A stretch of DNA of 59,478 nt from Deinococcus detaillensis (lineage in GTDB: Bacteria > Deinococcota > Deinococci > Deinococcales > Deinococcaceae): positions 1 to 59,478 of the forward strand of contig NZ_VKDB01000020.1 in NCBI RefSeq assembly GCF_007280555.1, in the 5' to 3' direction. Position 1 is the first letter of the stretch. Every line of letters starts with the position of its first letter. Positions 34,168 to 43,274 of this stretch are shown here, piece by piece. Position numbers and translations under genes: made by a program. The notes under the pieces were generated by a model. The model saw only the letters and a list, made by a program, of their open reading frames with translations. It ran no database searches and was not told the origin of the DNA.

Positions 34168-34930
34168 TCCTTCCACGTCTGAGCAGTTGCCGGGCCTGTG
34201 GGCCGCCTACCAGCAGCACCTTCGCGGCGCGACCTACACCGATTTGACCCACGCCTTCTTTCCCGGTCAGCCCCACTTCCCGGCCTTTCCCGATCAAACG
34301 TTCGGCAATTTTGTGAGCTTAGCTGACGGCGCACTCTTCGAGGTGCATCAGTACGGCTTTGTCGGGCAATGGGGCACGCACGTCGATCCGCCCTCGCACA
34401 TGGTGGCGGGCGGGCGCACCATCTCCGAACTGAGCGTCAATGAAATGCTGCTGCCGCTGTGCGTGCTGAATATCAGCGAGCAGGTGAAGGCCGACCCAGA
34501 TTACCGTCCCACGTTGGCCGATCTGGAAGCCTGGGAGTCGCAACACGGCCGCGTGCCGGAGGGCAGTTTCGTGGCTCTTAGAACCGACTGGTATCAGCGC
34601 TGGCCGGACCGGGAACGCATGGCCAACGCGGACGCTGAGGGCGTGGCCCACTTCCCTGGCTGGAGTCTTGAGGTGCTGAAAGCGCTGCTGGAGGAGCGCA
34701 GCGTCGTGGCGGTCGGCCACGAAACCACCGACACCGACGGCGGCATTTCTAGCACCCGTGACGGCGATTACAGCCTGGAAGCCTATATCCTGGGCCGCGA
34801 CTGCTGGCAACTGGAACTCCTCACCAACCTAGATAAAGTGCCTGAAACTGGCGCACTGCTGCTGGCAAGCTGGCCCAACCCGAGGGGCGGCTCCGGCTTC
34901 CCGGCGCGGGCGGTGGCAATCCATTTATGA
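34151..34930 (+). CDS. Cyclase-family hydrolase (kynurenine formamidase-like)
   Basis: A 259-residue metal-dependent hydrolase of the cyclase family (PF04199 type), related to KynB and isatin hydrolase. The metal motif HxGTHxDxPxH appears as QWGTHVDPPSHM (about 72-83), with the first histidine replaced by glutamine; DLTHAFFPGQPHFP near residue 29 is the usual opening. Later GHETTDTDGG (about 195) carries a further H/E pair. It overlaps the binding-protein gene by 17 bases. Substrates of the family are N-formyl or cyclic amides. Confidence 0.85.
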   Translation: MSPNPDPSTSEQLPGLWAAYQQHLRGATYTDLTHAFFPGQPHFPAFPDQTFGNFVSLADGALFEVHQYGFVGQWGTHVDPPSHMVAGGRTISELSVNEMLLPLCVLNISEQVKADPDYRPTLADLEAWESQHGRVPEGSFVALRTDWYQRWPDRERMANADAEGVAHFPGWSLEVLKALLEERSVVAVGHETTDTDGGISSTRDGDYSLEAYILGRDCWQLELLTNLDKVPETGALLLASWPNPRGGSGFPARAVAIHL

Positions 34931-36261
34931 TTCCCGACACCGAGACGATCCTTCAGCAAGACGTCCAACTCACCCGCATCCTGTGGACCGACAACGCGGG
35001 CCTGACCCGTGCCAAGGCCGTGACCCGCCCCAGTTTGCCGGGAGCGCTGCTGCGCGGCGTGGGCCTGAGTATGGGTCAGCAGGCACTGGCGATGATGGTG
35101 GACAGCGTAGTCCCGGAAAGTGGCCTGAGCGCGGTGGGTGAAGTGAGAATCGTGCCCGATCCGGCCAGTTACGTCACTTTGCCCTACGCGCCCGGCTCAG
35201 CAGCGATGGTGAGCGACATGCGGACCCTGGACGGAAAAGCCTGGGCGCACTGCCCCCGCGACTTCCTACGCCGTCAGGTAGAGGCCGCTCGGCAACTCGG
35301 CTTCACGGTGATGGCGAGTTTTGAAAACGAGTTTTACCTGTTCAAGGACGGAGAGCCGCTGGACAGCAGCGTGTACGGAGCGCTGGAGGGCTTTTCAGCT
35401 TCTAACGCCTTCGCGCTGGATGTCCTGGCGGCACTGGACGCCCATGGCCTGAGCCCCGAGATGTACTATCCCGAATCCGGCCCCGGCCAGCAGGAGATTT
35501 CCATTGCACCTGCCGAAGGGATAGTCGCCGCTGACTGTCAGGTGCTGTTCAAGATGGCGGTGAATGGCGTGGCGCGTCAGCACGGCCTGCGGGCCTCGTT
35601 TGCCGCCAAGCCGGTCAGGGACGGAGCGGGCAGCGGGTGTCACATTCACCTGAGTCTGTGGCGAGACGGAGTCAATACTTTTTATGATCCCAGTGACGAT
35701 CTTGGATTGTCCCTGACGGCGCGGCAATCCATCGCGGGTGTGCTGACCCATTTACCGGGCCTGTGCGCCCTGACGGTGCCTTCGGTCAATTCATACCGCC
35801 GCTTGCTGCCGGGCTGGTGGGCGGGCAGCTACGCCTGCTGGGGCTTGGACAACCGCGAGGCCAGCGTGCGGGTCGCCAGCGGCCACCTGTTGAGCGGCGC
35901 GGGCGGGGGCAGCACCAACTTCGAACTCAAGACCTGCGACGCCAGCGCCAACCCGTATCTGGCACTGGGCGGACTGCTGGCCTGTGTACTGGACGGCCTG
36001 AAACGCGAACTAGACCCCGGAGCGCCGCTGGATAAGCCGCCGGGCGACCTCACCGACGCAGAGCGGGCCGAGCGCCGCATTCAACGCTTGCCCGAATCGT
36101 TACCGGAAGCGCTGGCCACTTGCGAGCAAGACGACGTGCTTCAAGCGGCCCTCGGCCCCGATCTGGCCCGCTCGTTTACGGCTGTGCGCCGCGCCGAGGC
36201 CGCCTACTTTGCCACTCAGAACGAGGACACCGAACTTCATATGCACCGTTTCGTCTACTAA
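34927..36261 (+). CDS. Glutamine synthetase-like ligase (FluG C-terminal type)
   Basis: A 444-residue GS-family ligase. Catalytic-core motifs are VMASFENEFYLF (Glu pair), GQQEISIAPAEG, GSGCHIHLSLW (for GSGMHVHQS), RLLPGWWAGSYACWGLDNRE and FELKTCDASANPYLALGGLL (about 330-349). Such non-canonical members usually join glutamate to an amine (gamma-glutamylation), not to ammonia. Coupled by ATGA to the cyclase gene and followed by an amidohydrolase, an arrangement equal to fungal FluG split in two. Probably catabolic rather than biosynthetic. Confidence 0.88.
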   Translation: MIPDTETILQQDVQLTRILWTDNAGLTRAKAVTRPSLPGALLRGVGLSMGQQALAMMVDSVVPESGLSAVGEVRIVPDPASYVTLPYAPGSAAMVSDMRTLDGKAWAHCPRDFLRRQVEAARQLGFTVMASFENEFYLFKDGEPLDSSVYGALEGFSASNAFALDVLAALDAHGLSPEMYYPESGPGQQEISIAPAEGIVAADCQVLFKMAVNGVARQHGLRASFAAKPVRDGAGSGCHIHLSLWRDGVNTFYDPSDDLGLSLTARQSIAGVLTHLPGLCALTVPSVNSYRRLLPGWWAGSYACWGLDNREASVRVASGHLLSGAGGGSTNFELKTCDASANPYLALGGLLACVLDGLKRELDPGAPLDKPPGDLTDAERAERRIQRLPESLPEALATCEQDDVLQAALGPDLARSFTAVRRAEAAYFATQNEDTELHMHRFVY

Positions 36262-36286
36262 TTCCGCTTCCGCTCAGGAGACTGCT

Positions 36287-37444
36287 TTGAACCTCGATCA
36301 CATCCCGATTCTCGATCACCACGCCCACGCCATCTTTCACGAAGCGGGCTGGCGCACGGCCCCATTGGAAAGCTACTTTACCGAAGCTTACGACCCCGAA
36401 GTGCTGAAGCGCCACACCCCGCACGGTATCTTCTACCGCCGCTCCCTGCGCGAGCTGGCTGAATTCTACAGCTGCGAGCCAGAGAGAACGGCGGTGGACG
36501 CGGCGCGGCAGGCGGCGGATTATCTGGACGTGGCGCGGCGCATGATCCGTGAAGCCAACATCGACACCGTGCTGCTGGACGACGGCCTGTTCACGGGTCA
36601 GTTGATGAGCGTGGCCGAATCGGATTCGCTGCTCCCCTGGCAAGCCCGGCGCGTCCTGCGGCTGGAAGCGGTGCTGGCCGGATTGGTTTGGCAACATGAC
36701 CGCGTCCCCGATTTGCTTCACTCGTTTGAATCGCATCTGCGGCAAGTCGCCCCCACACTGGCCGGACTCAAGAGCGTCATCGCTTACCGCACCGGGCTGG
36801 CGGTGGAGAAGTGGGACGCGGGCGAGGTGCAGGCTGCTTACGACGCCCTCAAACGCGACTTGAAAACAGGTGAGACACCAAAACTCACCAGCAAGCCACT
36901 TCTGGACACAGCGCTGCTGCTGGCCTTGCGAGTAGCACGTGACGTGGATTTGCCCGTCCAGTTTCACACCGGCTACGGCGATCCTGACCTTGATTTGCGC
37001 CTCGCCAATCCGCTCCATCTGCGCTCCCTGTTTGAAGACCCCGATTTGCGCGGCCTCAAAATCGTGATGCTGCATTGCTACCCGTTTACCCGCGAGGCGG
37101 GCTACCTCGCCAGCGTCTACCCCGGCGCGTACCTCGATCTCAGCCTGAGCATTCCCTTCCTCAGTCAGCACGGCATGAGGACACACGTCCATGAGGCGCT
37201 GCACCTCTCGCCGCTGAGCAAACTCCTGTTTGCCACCGACGCCTCGCGCACGCCGGAGCTGTTTTATCTGGGCGCTCGCTGGGGCCGCCGGATGCTGGGC
37301 GAGGTGCTGGACGACACCGTGCGGGTGGGCGATTTGACGGCCAACGAGGCTGAGGAAGCCGCCGTGATGCTGTTGCGTGGAAATGCTTCGGCGCTGTATC
37401 CGGCTCCTGTGCAGCTAACGGCGCCCACACAGGCTCAGGCGTGA
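36287..37444 (+). CDS. Amidohydrolase-2 family protein (FluG N-terminal type)
   Basis: A 385-residue TIM-barrel amidohydrolase. Metal ligands are HxH in LDHHAHAIFHEAG (H12, H14), H in PVQFHTGYGDPD (about 225), H in MLHCYPFTREAGY and D in LLFATDASRTPE (about 320). The start is TTG 36287, preceded by AGGAG at seven bases; no in-frame ATG nearby has a ribosome binding site. It would release the amine-linked product made by, or destined for, the GS-like partner. Overlaps the permease gene by GTGA. Confidence 0.85.
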   Translation: MNLDHIPILDHHAHAIFHEAGWRTAPLESYFTEAYDPEVLKRHTPHGIFYRRSLRELAEFYSCEPERTAVDAARQAADYLDVARRMIREANIDTVLLDDGLFTGQLMSVAESDSLLPWQARRVLRLEAVLAGLVWQHDRVPDLLHSFESHLRQVAPTLAGLKSVIAYRTGLAVEKWDAGEVQAAYDALKRDLKTGETPKLTSKPLLDTALLLALRVARDVDLPVQFHTGYGDPDLDLRLANPLHLRSLFEDPDLRGLKIVMLHCYPFTREAGYLASVYPGAYLDLSLSIPFLSQHGMRTHVHEALHLSPLSKLLFATDASRTPELFYLGARWGRRMLGEVLDDTVRVGDLTANEAEEAAVMLLRGNASALYPAPVQLTAPTQAQA

Positions 37445-38331
37445 CCACGCTGCCCGTCGTCAAAACCGCGCCCGCTGCAAAAACGCGCTCGGTGGCCTGG
37501 CGGCGCTTCTCACGTGACCGGGCCGCCTTGACCGGACTCGTCATCTGCATTTTGATCGTGCTGGCCGCGCTGCTGGCTCCCTGGCTTTCGCCACACGATC
37601 CCAATTTTCAGTTCCCTGACGGCCTCTCTCTGGAGGGTGCACCCCAGTCGCCCAGCCGCACCTTTCTGCTGGGCACCGACCTGCTAGGGCGCGATCTGCT
37701 CTCGCGGCTGCTGTGGGGGGCGCGGGCGTCTCTCTTGGTGGGCGTGCTCGCCAACGGGCTGGCGGTCATCATCGGCGTGCTGCTGGGCGCACTCGGCGGA
37801 CTGTGGCGCGGTGTGGTTGGCACCCTGATCATGCGCTTTACCGACGTGATGATGGCCTTCCCAGTGCTGCTCCTCGCCATCGCTCTGACCGCCATCCTGC
37901 GCCCCAGCTTGTGGATCGTGACTTTGGTGATCGCGCTGCTCAACTGGGTGGCGGTGGCGCGGGTCATCTATGCGCAGGTCGTTTCGCTACGCGAGCGCGA
38001 ATTCGTGGAAGCGGCGCAGGCGGTGGGCGCGTCCGGCACCCGGGTTCTGTTCCGACATGTCGCGCCGCACCTGCTGCCCACCGCGCTGGTGTGGGGGTCG
38101 CTGGGCATCGGCACCACCGTACTGTTAGAAGCCACGCTGTCCTTTCTGGGTGTGGGCGTGCAGCCGCCGACGCCGAGTTGGGGCGGCATCATCAATGAGT
38201 CACAGAGTTACCTGACCACCGCGCCCTGGCTGGTGCTGTTTCCCGGCGCGGCCATTTTGCTCACCTCGCTGGGCTTCAATCTGCTGGGCGAGGGCCTGCG
38301 CGACGCGCTCGATCCCAACGGGAACGGCTGA
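37441..38331 (+). CDS. Peptide ABC transporter permease (DppC type), second copy
   Basis: A 296-residue permease with the DppC pattern: one N-terminal helix, then FLLGTDLLGRDLLSRLLWGA (about 76-95), the loop EFVEAAQAVGASGTRVLFRH (about 186-205) and FLGVGVQPPTPSWGGII. GTG start in a GTGA overlap. No ATPase genes accompany this set, so it probably uses ATPases encoded elsewhere. Confidence 0.92.
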   Translation: MTTLPVVKTAPAAKTRSVAWRRFSRDRAALTGLVICILIVLAALLAPWLSPHDPNFQFPDGLSLEGAPQSPSRTFLLGTDLLGRDLLSRLLWGARASLLVGVLANGLAVIIGVLLGALGGLWRGVVGTLIMRFTDVMMAFPVLLLAIALTAILRPSLWIVTLVIALLNWVAVARVIYAQVVSLREREFVEAAQAVGASGTRVLFRHVAPHLLPTALVWGSLGIGTTVLLEATLSFLGVGVQPPTPSWGGIINESQSYLTTAPWLVLFPGAAILLTSLGFNLLGEGLRDALDPNGNG

Positions 38332-39251
38332 TGCTGCCGTTCGCCGCCTCGCGGGTGATGCAGAGCTTGTTTGTGCTGCTGATCGCCTCGGTGATGACCT
38401 TCAGCTTGATTTTTTTGCTGCCTGCCGACCCAGCCCGCTTGGTCGCCGGGCCGAGCGCCAGCGTTCAGACCGTCAACAGCATCCGGCGCGAGCTGGGATT
38501 AGATCAGCCGTTCGCCGCCCAGTACGCGCAGTACCTCGGGAAGTTGCTGCAAGGCGATCTGGGCCGCTCCTACAAGCAGCAGTCCAGCGTGCGCGAGTTG
38601 CTGGCCTCGCGCATCTGGCCGACCACTCAACTGATGCTGGGGGCCATCGCCCTGGAGCTGCTGCTCGGCCTGCCGCTGGGCATCTGGGCAGCGCTCAGGC
38701 GCGGGCGCTGGCCCGACCGGGTGGTGATGGGCTTCGCCTTTCTGGGAGCCTCTGCGCCGCAGTTCTGGCTGGGCCTGAGCTTAGTCTACTTGCTGGCTTA
38801 CGGCCTGAACCTCTTTCCGCTGGGCGGCTACGGCGGACTGTCGCACCTGTTCTTGCCCGCCCTTACCCTTGGGCTGGGCGGCGCGGGCTGGTACGCACGG
38901 GTGATCCGCTCCAGTTTGCTGGAGGTGCTGGCCCGCGATTATGTCCGCACCGCCCGCGCCAAAGGCCTATCACCCTCACGGGTGGTGATTCGCCACGCCC
39001 TGCGCAACGCCGTACCGCCCATCATCAGCATGATCGGATTGGATATCGGCGTGTTCATGGGCGGGGTGGTGGTGGTGGAAAGCGTCTTCGGTTGGCCGGG
39101 CTTAGGGCGACTCGTCTGGGACGCCATCCGGGTGGTCGATCTTCCGGTCATCGTGGGGGTTGTCATCTTCAGCGCCGTCGTCATCACGCTTGCCAACCTG
39201 CTGGCCGACCTCGTTCAGCTCGTCATTGATCCGCGTATTCGCTACTCGTAG
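38331..39251 (+). CDS. Peptide ABC transporter permease (DppB type), second copy
   Basis: A 306-residue six-helix permease with LPADPARLVAGPSASVQTVN after the first helix and the loop DYVRTARAKGLSPSRVVIRH (about 203-222). It shares one base with the DppC-type stop (TGATG). Gene order here is C-B-A, the reverse of the first transporter (A-B-C-D-F), so the two sets are not a simple recent duplication. Confidence 0.92.
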   Translation: MLPFAASRVMQSLFVLLIASVMTFSLIFLLPADPARLVAGPSASVQTVNSIRRELGLDQPFAAQYAQYLGKLLQGDLGRSYKQQSSVRELLASRIWPTTQLMLGAIALELLLGLPLGIWAALRRGRWPDRVVMGFAFLGASAPQFWLGLSLVYLLAYGLNLFPLGGYGGLSHLFLPALTLGLGGAGWYARVIRSSLLEVLARDYVRTARAKGLSPSRVVIRHALRNAVPPIISMIGLDIGVFMGGVVVVESVFGWPGLGRLVWDAIRVVDLPVIVGVVIFSAVVITLANLLADLVQLVIDPRIRYS

Positions 39252-39273
39252 TTCCGTTTCCAAAGGAGAAATT

Positions 39274-40872
39274 ATGAAAACACTGACCACAACGGCGCTC
39301 CTCGGTTTGACCCTTTTGCTCGGCGGCGCTCTGGCCGCGCCGGGCGGCAACATCACCGTCTCTTACAAAGATGACGTGACCACCCTCGACCCAGCAGTGG
39401 GCTACGACTACCAAAACTGGCCGATGGAGAAGATGGTCTTCGACGCTCTGCTGGACTACAAACCCGGCTCCACGACGCTGACGCCGCGCCTGGCCGCCAA
39501 GATGCCGGACGTTTCCAAAGACGGCAAGACGTATACCTTCACCCTGCGCAAAGGCGTCAAGTTCCAGAACGGGCGGGTGATGACGGCGGACGACGTGAAA
39601 TACACCCTGGAGCGCGTCCTCAACCCCAAAACCAAGAGTCCGGGCCAGAGCTTTTACACCGGGATCGCGGGCGCACAGGCGTTCGTGGACGGCAAGGCCA
39701 AGGCGGTCTCGGGCATCACCGTGCTGGCCCCTGACAAGCTGCGGATCACGCTGGACGCGCCCAACGCCGCTTTCCTCAACATCATGGCCATGAACTTCGC
39801 TTTCATCGTACCCAAGGAGGCGGTCGCCAGCGCCGGAGAGGATTTTGGCCACAAGCCCGTCGGCACCGGGCCGTTTACCCTCAAGTTGTGGGTCAACGGA
39901 CAGCAGCTCGTGTTTGAACGCAATCCCAATTACTTCATGCCGGGCTTGCCGCAACTTGCCAGCGTCACCGTCAAGGTCGGCCTCGACCCCAGCGTGGCTT
40001 ACCTCAGCCTCCAGCGCGGCGAGATCGATCTGCTCGGTGACGGCATTCCGCCCGCTCAGTTTCTGCAAGTCACCCGTGATCCTAAGCTCAAGGCCAGCGT
40101 GGTGTCCAAGACTTCAGTCAACACCACCTACCTGAGCCTCAACACCGGCATCAAGCCGCTCAACGACCTGCGGGTGCGTCAGGCCATTAACATGGCAGTC
40201 GACAAAACCAAGATTTTGCGGATCATCAACGGGCGCGGTGAGATTGCCAAAGGCGTGCTGCCGCCGCTGATGCCCGGCTACGACAAGACTGAAGCGGGGT
40301 ACGCTTACGACCCGGTTAAAGCCAAAGCGCTGCTGGCGGCGGCGGGCCTGAAGTCCGGCTTCGACACCACGCTCTACACCACCTCCACCGACCCAAATCC
40401 GCGTATCGCCCAGAGCATCCAGCAAGACCTCGCCCAGATCGGCGTGCGGGTACAGCTCAAGAGCCTGGCTCAGAGCAGCGTGATCGACGCGGCGGGTACG
40501 CCCAAGACGGCGGCGATGGTCTGGTCAGGCGGGCTGGCCTGGACGCAGGACTATCCCGATCCCAGTGATTTTTACTGGCCGATCTTGTCGTGCAAAAGTG
40601 CGGTGCAGGGCGGCTGGAACTGGCCTTTCATCTGTGACAAAGCGCTGGACGCCCGCGCCGACAAAGCCGATAGGATGGTGGCCCCGGCTCAGCAAGCGGC
40701 CCGCCTGAAAGAATACGCCAGCATTTTCGCCGCCATGAACAAGCAGGCCGCGTGGGTGCCAGTCTTCCACGAGGTGCGCTACACCATGAAGTCTGATCGT
40801 CTGGTGGGCAGCGTGGACGATCTGCTTGACCCGACGCACTTCATCAATTACGAGCGGCTGTCGGTCAAATAA
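39274..40872 (+). CDS. Peptide-type ABC substrate-binding protein, second copy
   Basis: A 532-residue family-5 binding protein with signal peptide (LLGLTLLLGGALAAPGG), TLDPAVGYDYQNWPMEKMVF near 30-50, VKFQNGRVMTADDVKYTLER (about 92-111), PVGTGPFTLKLW and LRVRQAINMAVDKT (about 302). The start at 39274 follows AAAGGAGAA. It belongs with the two permeases before it. An inverted repeat lies between this gene and the formamidase. Confidence 0.92.
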   Translation: MKTLTTTALLGLTLLLGGALAAPGGNITVSYKDDVTTLDPAVGYDYQNWPMEKMVFDALLDYKPGSTTLTPRLAAKMPDVSKDGKTYTFTLRKGVKFQNGRVMTADDVKYTLERVLNPKTKSPGQSFYTGIAGAQAFVDGKAKAVSGITVLAPDKLRITLDAPNAAFLNIMAMNFAFIVPKEAVASAGEDFGHKPVGTGPFTLKLWVNGQQLVFERNPNYFMPGLPQLASVTVKVGLDPSVAYLSLQRGEIDLLGDGIPPAQFLQVTRDPKLKASVVSKTSVNTTYLSLNTGIKPLNDLRVRQAINMAVDKTKILRIINGRGEIAKGVLPPLMPGYDKTEAGYAYDPVKAKALLAAAGLKSGFDTTLYTTSTDPNPRIAQSIQQDLAQIGVRVQLKSLAQSSVIDAAGTPKTAAMVWSGGLAWTQDYPDPSDFYWPILSCKSAVQGGWNWPFICDKALDARADKADRMVAPAQQAARLKEYASIFAAMNKQAAWVPVFHEVRYTMKSDRLVGSVDDLLDPTHFINYERLSVK

Positions 40873-40910
40873 AGACCGCGCTGGGCCGACCGTAAGAAGA
40901 CCGAGCAAGC

Positions 40911-40950
40911 GCTTGTGGGGAGAGGCGGTGTCATCTCTTTTCCCACAAGC
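40911..40950 (+). terminator. Hairpin between binding-protein and formamidase genes
   Basis: A 9-bp stem GCTTGTGGG/CCCACAAGC (40911-40919 with 40942-40950) with a further GAGAG/CTCTT pairing inside. No T run follows. It probably reduces read-through or protects the upstream mRNA end. Confidence 0.45.
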
Positions 40951-40982
40951 CGCCCGCCACAAATGCAATGGCAAGGAGCAAC

Positions 40983-41912
40983 ATGACCGCCAGACCAAAA
41001 TGCACCATCCACGATCACCATTACGGCTGGGACAACAGCCTAGCGCCCGCTTTGGAAGTCGAGAGCGGCGAGACCATCGAATTTGAAGTCGTCGATTCCG
41101 GCGGCGGCCAGTTCACGCCCGCGTCCACCTCCGCCGACGTGACCGCGCTGGACTTCTCCAAGATCAATCCGGTCACTGGCCCGGTGTACGTCCACGGCGC
41201 AGAGCCGGGCGACGCCCTGCAAGTCGAGATTTTGGAGTTCCGGCCCTCCGGCTTCGGCTGGACGGCGATCATTCCCGGTTTCGGGCTACTAGCCGATGAA
41301 TTTTCCGAGCCGTACCTCAAGCTATGGAATTACACCGACACTTCAGCGGAGTTTCATCACGGCATTCAGGTGCCGGTGCGTCCCTTTCCTGGCACCATCG
41401 GCAACGCGCCCGCTGAGGCTGGCCATCACAGCGTCGTGCCGCCGAGAGCGGTGGGCGGCAACATGGACATCCGCGATCTGACGGCAGGCAGCACCCTCCA
41501 CCTGCCCGTCGCGGTCAAGGGCGCACTCTTCTCGGTGGGCGACACCCACGCGGCCCAGGGCGACGGTGAGGTGTGCGGGACGGCGATTGAATCGGCCATG
41601 CACATCACGCTGCGTTTTACCTTGAAAAAGGCTGCGAAGCTGAGAACGCCGCGCTTCTCCACGCCCGGCCCGGTCACCGCACATATCGACCAGAAGGGCT
41701 ATCAGGTGACGACTGGCATCGGCCCCGACCTGTACGCCGCCGCGCAGGACGCCACCCGCAACATGATTGAGCTGATGATGGCCGAGTACGCTCTCAGCGC
41801 CCAGGACGCTTACCTGCTGTGCAGCGTGTGCGCCGACCTGCGCATCAGCGAAATTGTGGACGCCCCCAACTGGCTGGTCGGGCTGTACTTGCCAAAGAGT
41901 ATTTTCAGTTAG
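40983..41912 (+). CDS. Acetamidase/formamidase family enzyme
   Basis: A 309-residue FmdA/AmdA-type amidase that hydrolyses formamide or acetamide-like compounds to ammonia and the acid. Typical blocks are HHYGWDNSLAPAL near the start, NPVTGPVYVHGAEPGDALQV (about 59-78), AEAGHHSVVPPRAVGGNMDI (about 141-160) and SVGDTHAAQGDGEVCGTAIE (about 181-200). CAAGGAG precedes the ATG. It closes the nitrogen operon, suggesting formamide or a small amide is an end product of the pathway. Confidence 0.9.
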   Translation: MTARPKCTIHDHHYGWDNSLAPALEVESGETIEFEVVDSGGGQFTPASTSADVTALDFSKINPVTGPVYVHGAEPGDALQVEILEFRPSGFGWTAIIPGFGLLADEFSEPYLKLWNYTDTSAEFHHGIQVPVRPFPGTIGNAPAEAGHHSVVPPRAVGGNMDIRDLTAGSTLHLPVAVKGALFSVGDTHAAQGDGEVCGTAIESAMHITLRFTLKKAAKLRTPRFSTPGPVTAHIDQKGYQVTTGIGPDLYAAAQDATRNMIELMMAEYALSAQDAYLLCSVCADLRISEIVDAPNWLVGLYLPKSIFS

Positions 41913-41941
41913 AGCCTCTAGGAGGAGCTTCGTAGGCTGCT

Positions 41942-41977
41942 CCCGGCGACAGGCCCGTGAGGACGCCTGTCATCGGG
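41942..41977. terminator. Terminator between convergent genes
   Basis: GACAGGC (41948-41954) pairs with GCCTGTC (41965-41971), extended by CCCG/CGGG around small bulges. It lies between the convergent formamidase and alcohol dehydrogenase genes and could serve both. Confidence 0.6.
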
Positions 41978-41990
41978 AATACGCCAGTCC

Positions 41991-43037
41991 TCAGTCGTCC
42001 CAGACGATCACCACTTTGCCAGTCTTGCCAGTATCGAAGGTTTCGTAAGCGCTCTGGGCTTGTTCCAGCGTGAAGCGGTGCGTCACCGTGACTTCAGGGT
42101 GCAGCTTCCAGCGCTCCAGCAACTCCACCAAGCGCTGCATTTGCCCAATGCTGCACACCCACGACCCCAGCAGGCTCAGCTGCTTGTGAATCAGCAGCGG
42201 GCTGGGCTCAAAATTGAGGGTGCCGCCCTCGCCCACCAGCACCACCCGTCCCCACGTCCTTGCCGCCTCCAAGCACAGGTGCCGCGCTGACGCTACGCCC
42301 GAGCAATCGAAGGCCACTTCAAAGCCGCGCTGCCCGCTGAGTGCCATCAACTGCTCCAAGGCGTCCTCACCGGGTTCGGCGATCTGTTCAAAGCCCAGCG
42401 AGCGGGCCAGTTCACGCCGTTCTGCGACGCCCTCGACGCCCACCACCTCGGCACCGAGGGCGCGGCAGAGTAGGGCCACACTCAGTCCCACTGGGCCAAG
42501 TCCGGTGATCAGCACCCGGTCTTTTCCAGAGACGGCGGCCCGCTCGCAGGCGGCAAAAGCGGTGCCGAACCCGCAGGCGATGATGGCTCCGTCCACGTAG
42601 CTGAGCGAGTCGGACAGCCGGACGAGGGTGCGCTCCTCGGCCAGCAGGTACGGCGCGTGGCCGCCGTCGCGCTGCCAGCCGTAAGCGGCCCGCTGCGGCG
42701 AGGTACATGAGATCATGTATCCGGCGCGGCAATCGTCGCAGGCCCCGCATCCGGCGATGTGATACAGCACCACCCTATCGCCCGGTGCAAAGGTTTTCAC
42801 GCCCAGCCCTACCTCCTCCACCACGCCGCAGGGTTCATGTCCGGCGATCACGCCCCGGTACGCCTCGGGGCCATGTCCCTGATCCTTGGGCCGGTAAATG
42901 GCCCTGAGGTCGCTGCCACACAAGCTCGACGCCTTCATCCTCACCAGCACCTGACCGGCCTGCGGCCGAGGAATGGGCAGATCACGAAATTCGAATTGCC
43001 GCTCACCCGGCAGCACCACGCCCCGCATTGTCGTCAT
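41991..43037 (-). CDS. Zinc-dependent alcohol dehydrogenase
   Basis: A 348-residue medium-chain dehydrogenase. It has the catalytic zinc site in SSLCGSDL and GHEPCG, structural zinc cysteines in CGACDDC and the following C (about 98-112), and Rossmann motif GLGPVGLSVALL (about 178-189). Relatives act on threonine, sorbitol or other polyols. AAGGAG precedes the ATG. It stands just downstream of the inositol operon on the same strand but beyond a repeat element, so a polyol or inositol-derived substrate is possible, not shown. Confidence 0.9.
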   Translation of the reverse strand: MTTMRGVVLPGERQFEFRDLPIPRPQAGQVLVRMKASSLCGSDLRAIYRPKDQGHGPEAYRGVIAGHEPCGVVEEVGLGVKTFAPGDRVVLYHIAGCGACDDCRAGYMISCTSPQRAAYGWQRDGGHAPYLLAEERTLVRLSDSLSYVDGAIIACGFGTAFAACERAAVSGKDRVLITGLGPVGLSVALLCRALGAEVVGVEGVAERRELARSLGFEQIAEPGEDALEQLMALSGQRGFEVAFDCSGVASARHLCLEAARTWGRVVLVGEGGTLNFEPSPLLIHKQLSLLGSWVCSIGQMQRLVELLERWKLHPEVTVTHRFTLEQAQSAYETFDTGKTGKVVIVWDD

Positions 43038-43100
43038 TGACTCTCCTTATTGGGGTCAGCTGCTTGCACTTCCAGAACTGGTTATTAGAAAATTTGTCGT

Positions 43101-43120
43101 AAAAGTTACAAAACTTTTAT
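43101..43120. promoter_or_regulatory. AT-rich palindrome upstream of the dehydrogenase
   Basis: TAAAAGTT, ACAA, AACTTTTA: an 8-bp perfect inverted repeat with a 4-base loop, about 65 bases before the dehydrogenase start codon. It may be an operator for that gene or belong to the adjoining repeat element. Confidence 0.4.
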
Positions 43121-43121
43121 G

Positions 43122-43235
43122 ACCGAGCGGAGCGAGTGAAATACGTGCTAGAGCAGATGGGAGTGGAATTGGTGGGGTTCTTTTCCACAACAATGGAACG
43201 GACGAATGCTCTAGTCCACTGCGCTGAGTTCAGAG
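43122..43235. repeat. Hairpin repeat element, copy B
   Basis: Second copy of the element at 95-235. Conserved blocks are ACCGAGC-nn-AGCGAG, CAGATGGGAGTGGA and ACTGCGC. Its arms are CTAGAGCA (43148-43155) and TGCTCTAG (43207-43214), extended by GTG/CAC. They share little sequence with the arms of copy A but pair just as well, so structure rather than arm sequence is kept. It fills the gap after the inositol operon and might also end its transcript. Confidence 0.6.
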
Positions 43236-43274
43236 CCTCAACTCATTTGGCCTACAACGTCAGCGGGCAAGGCG

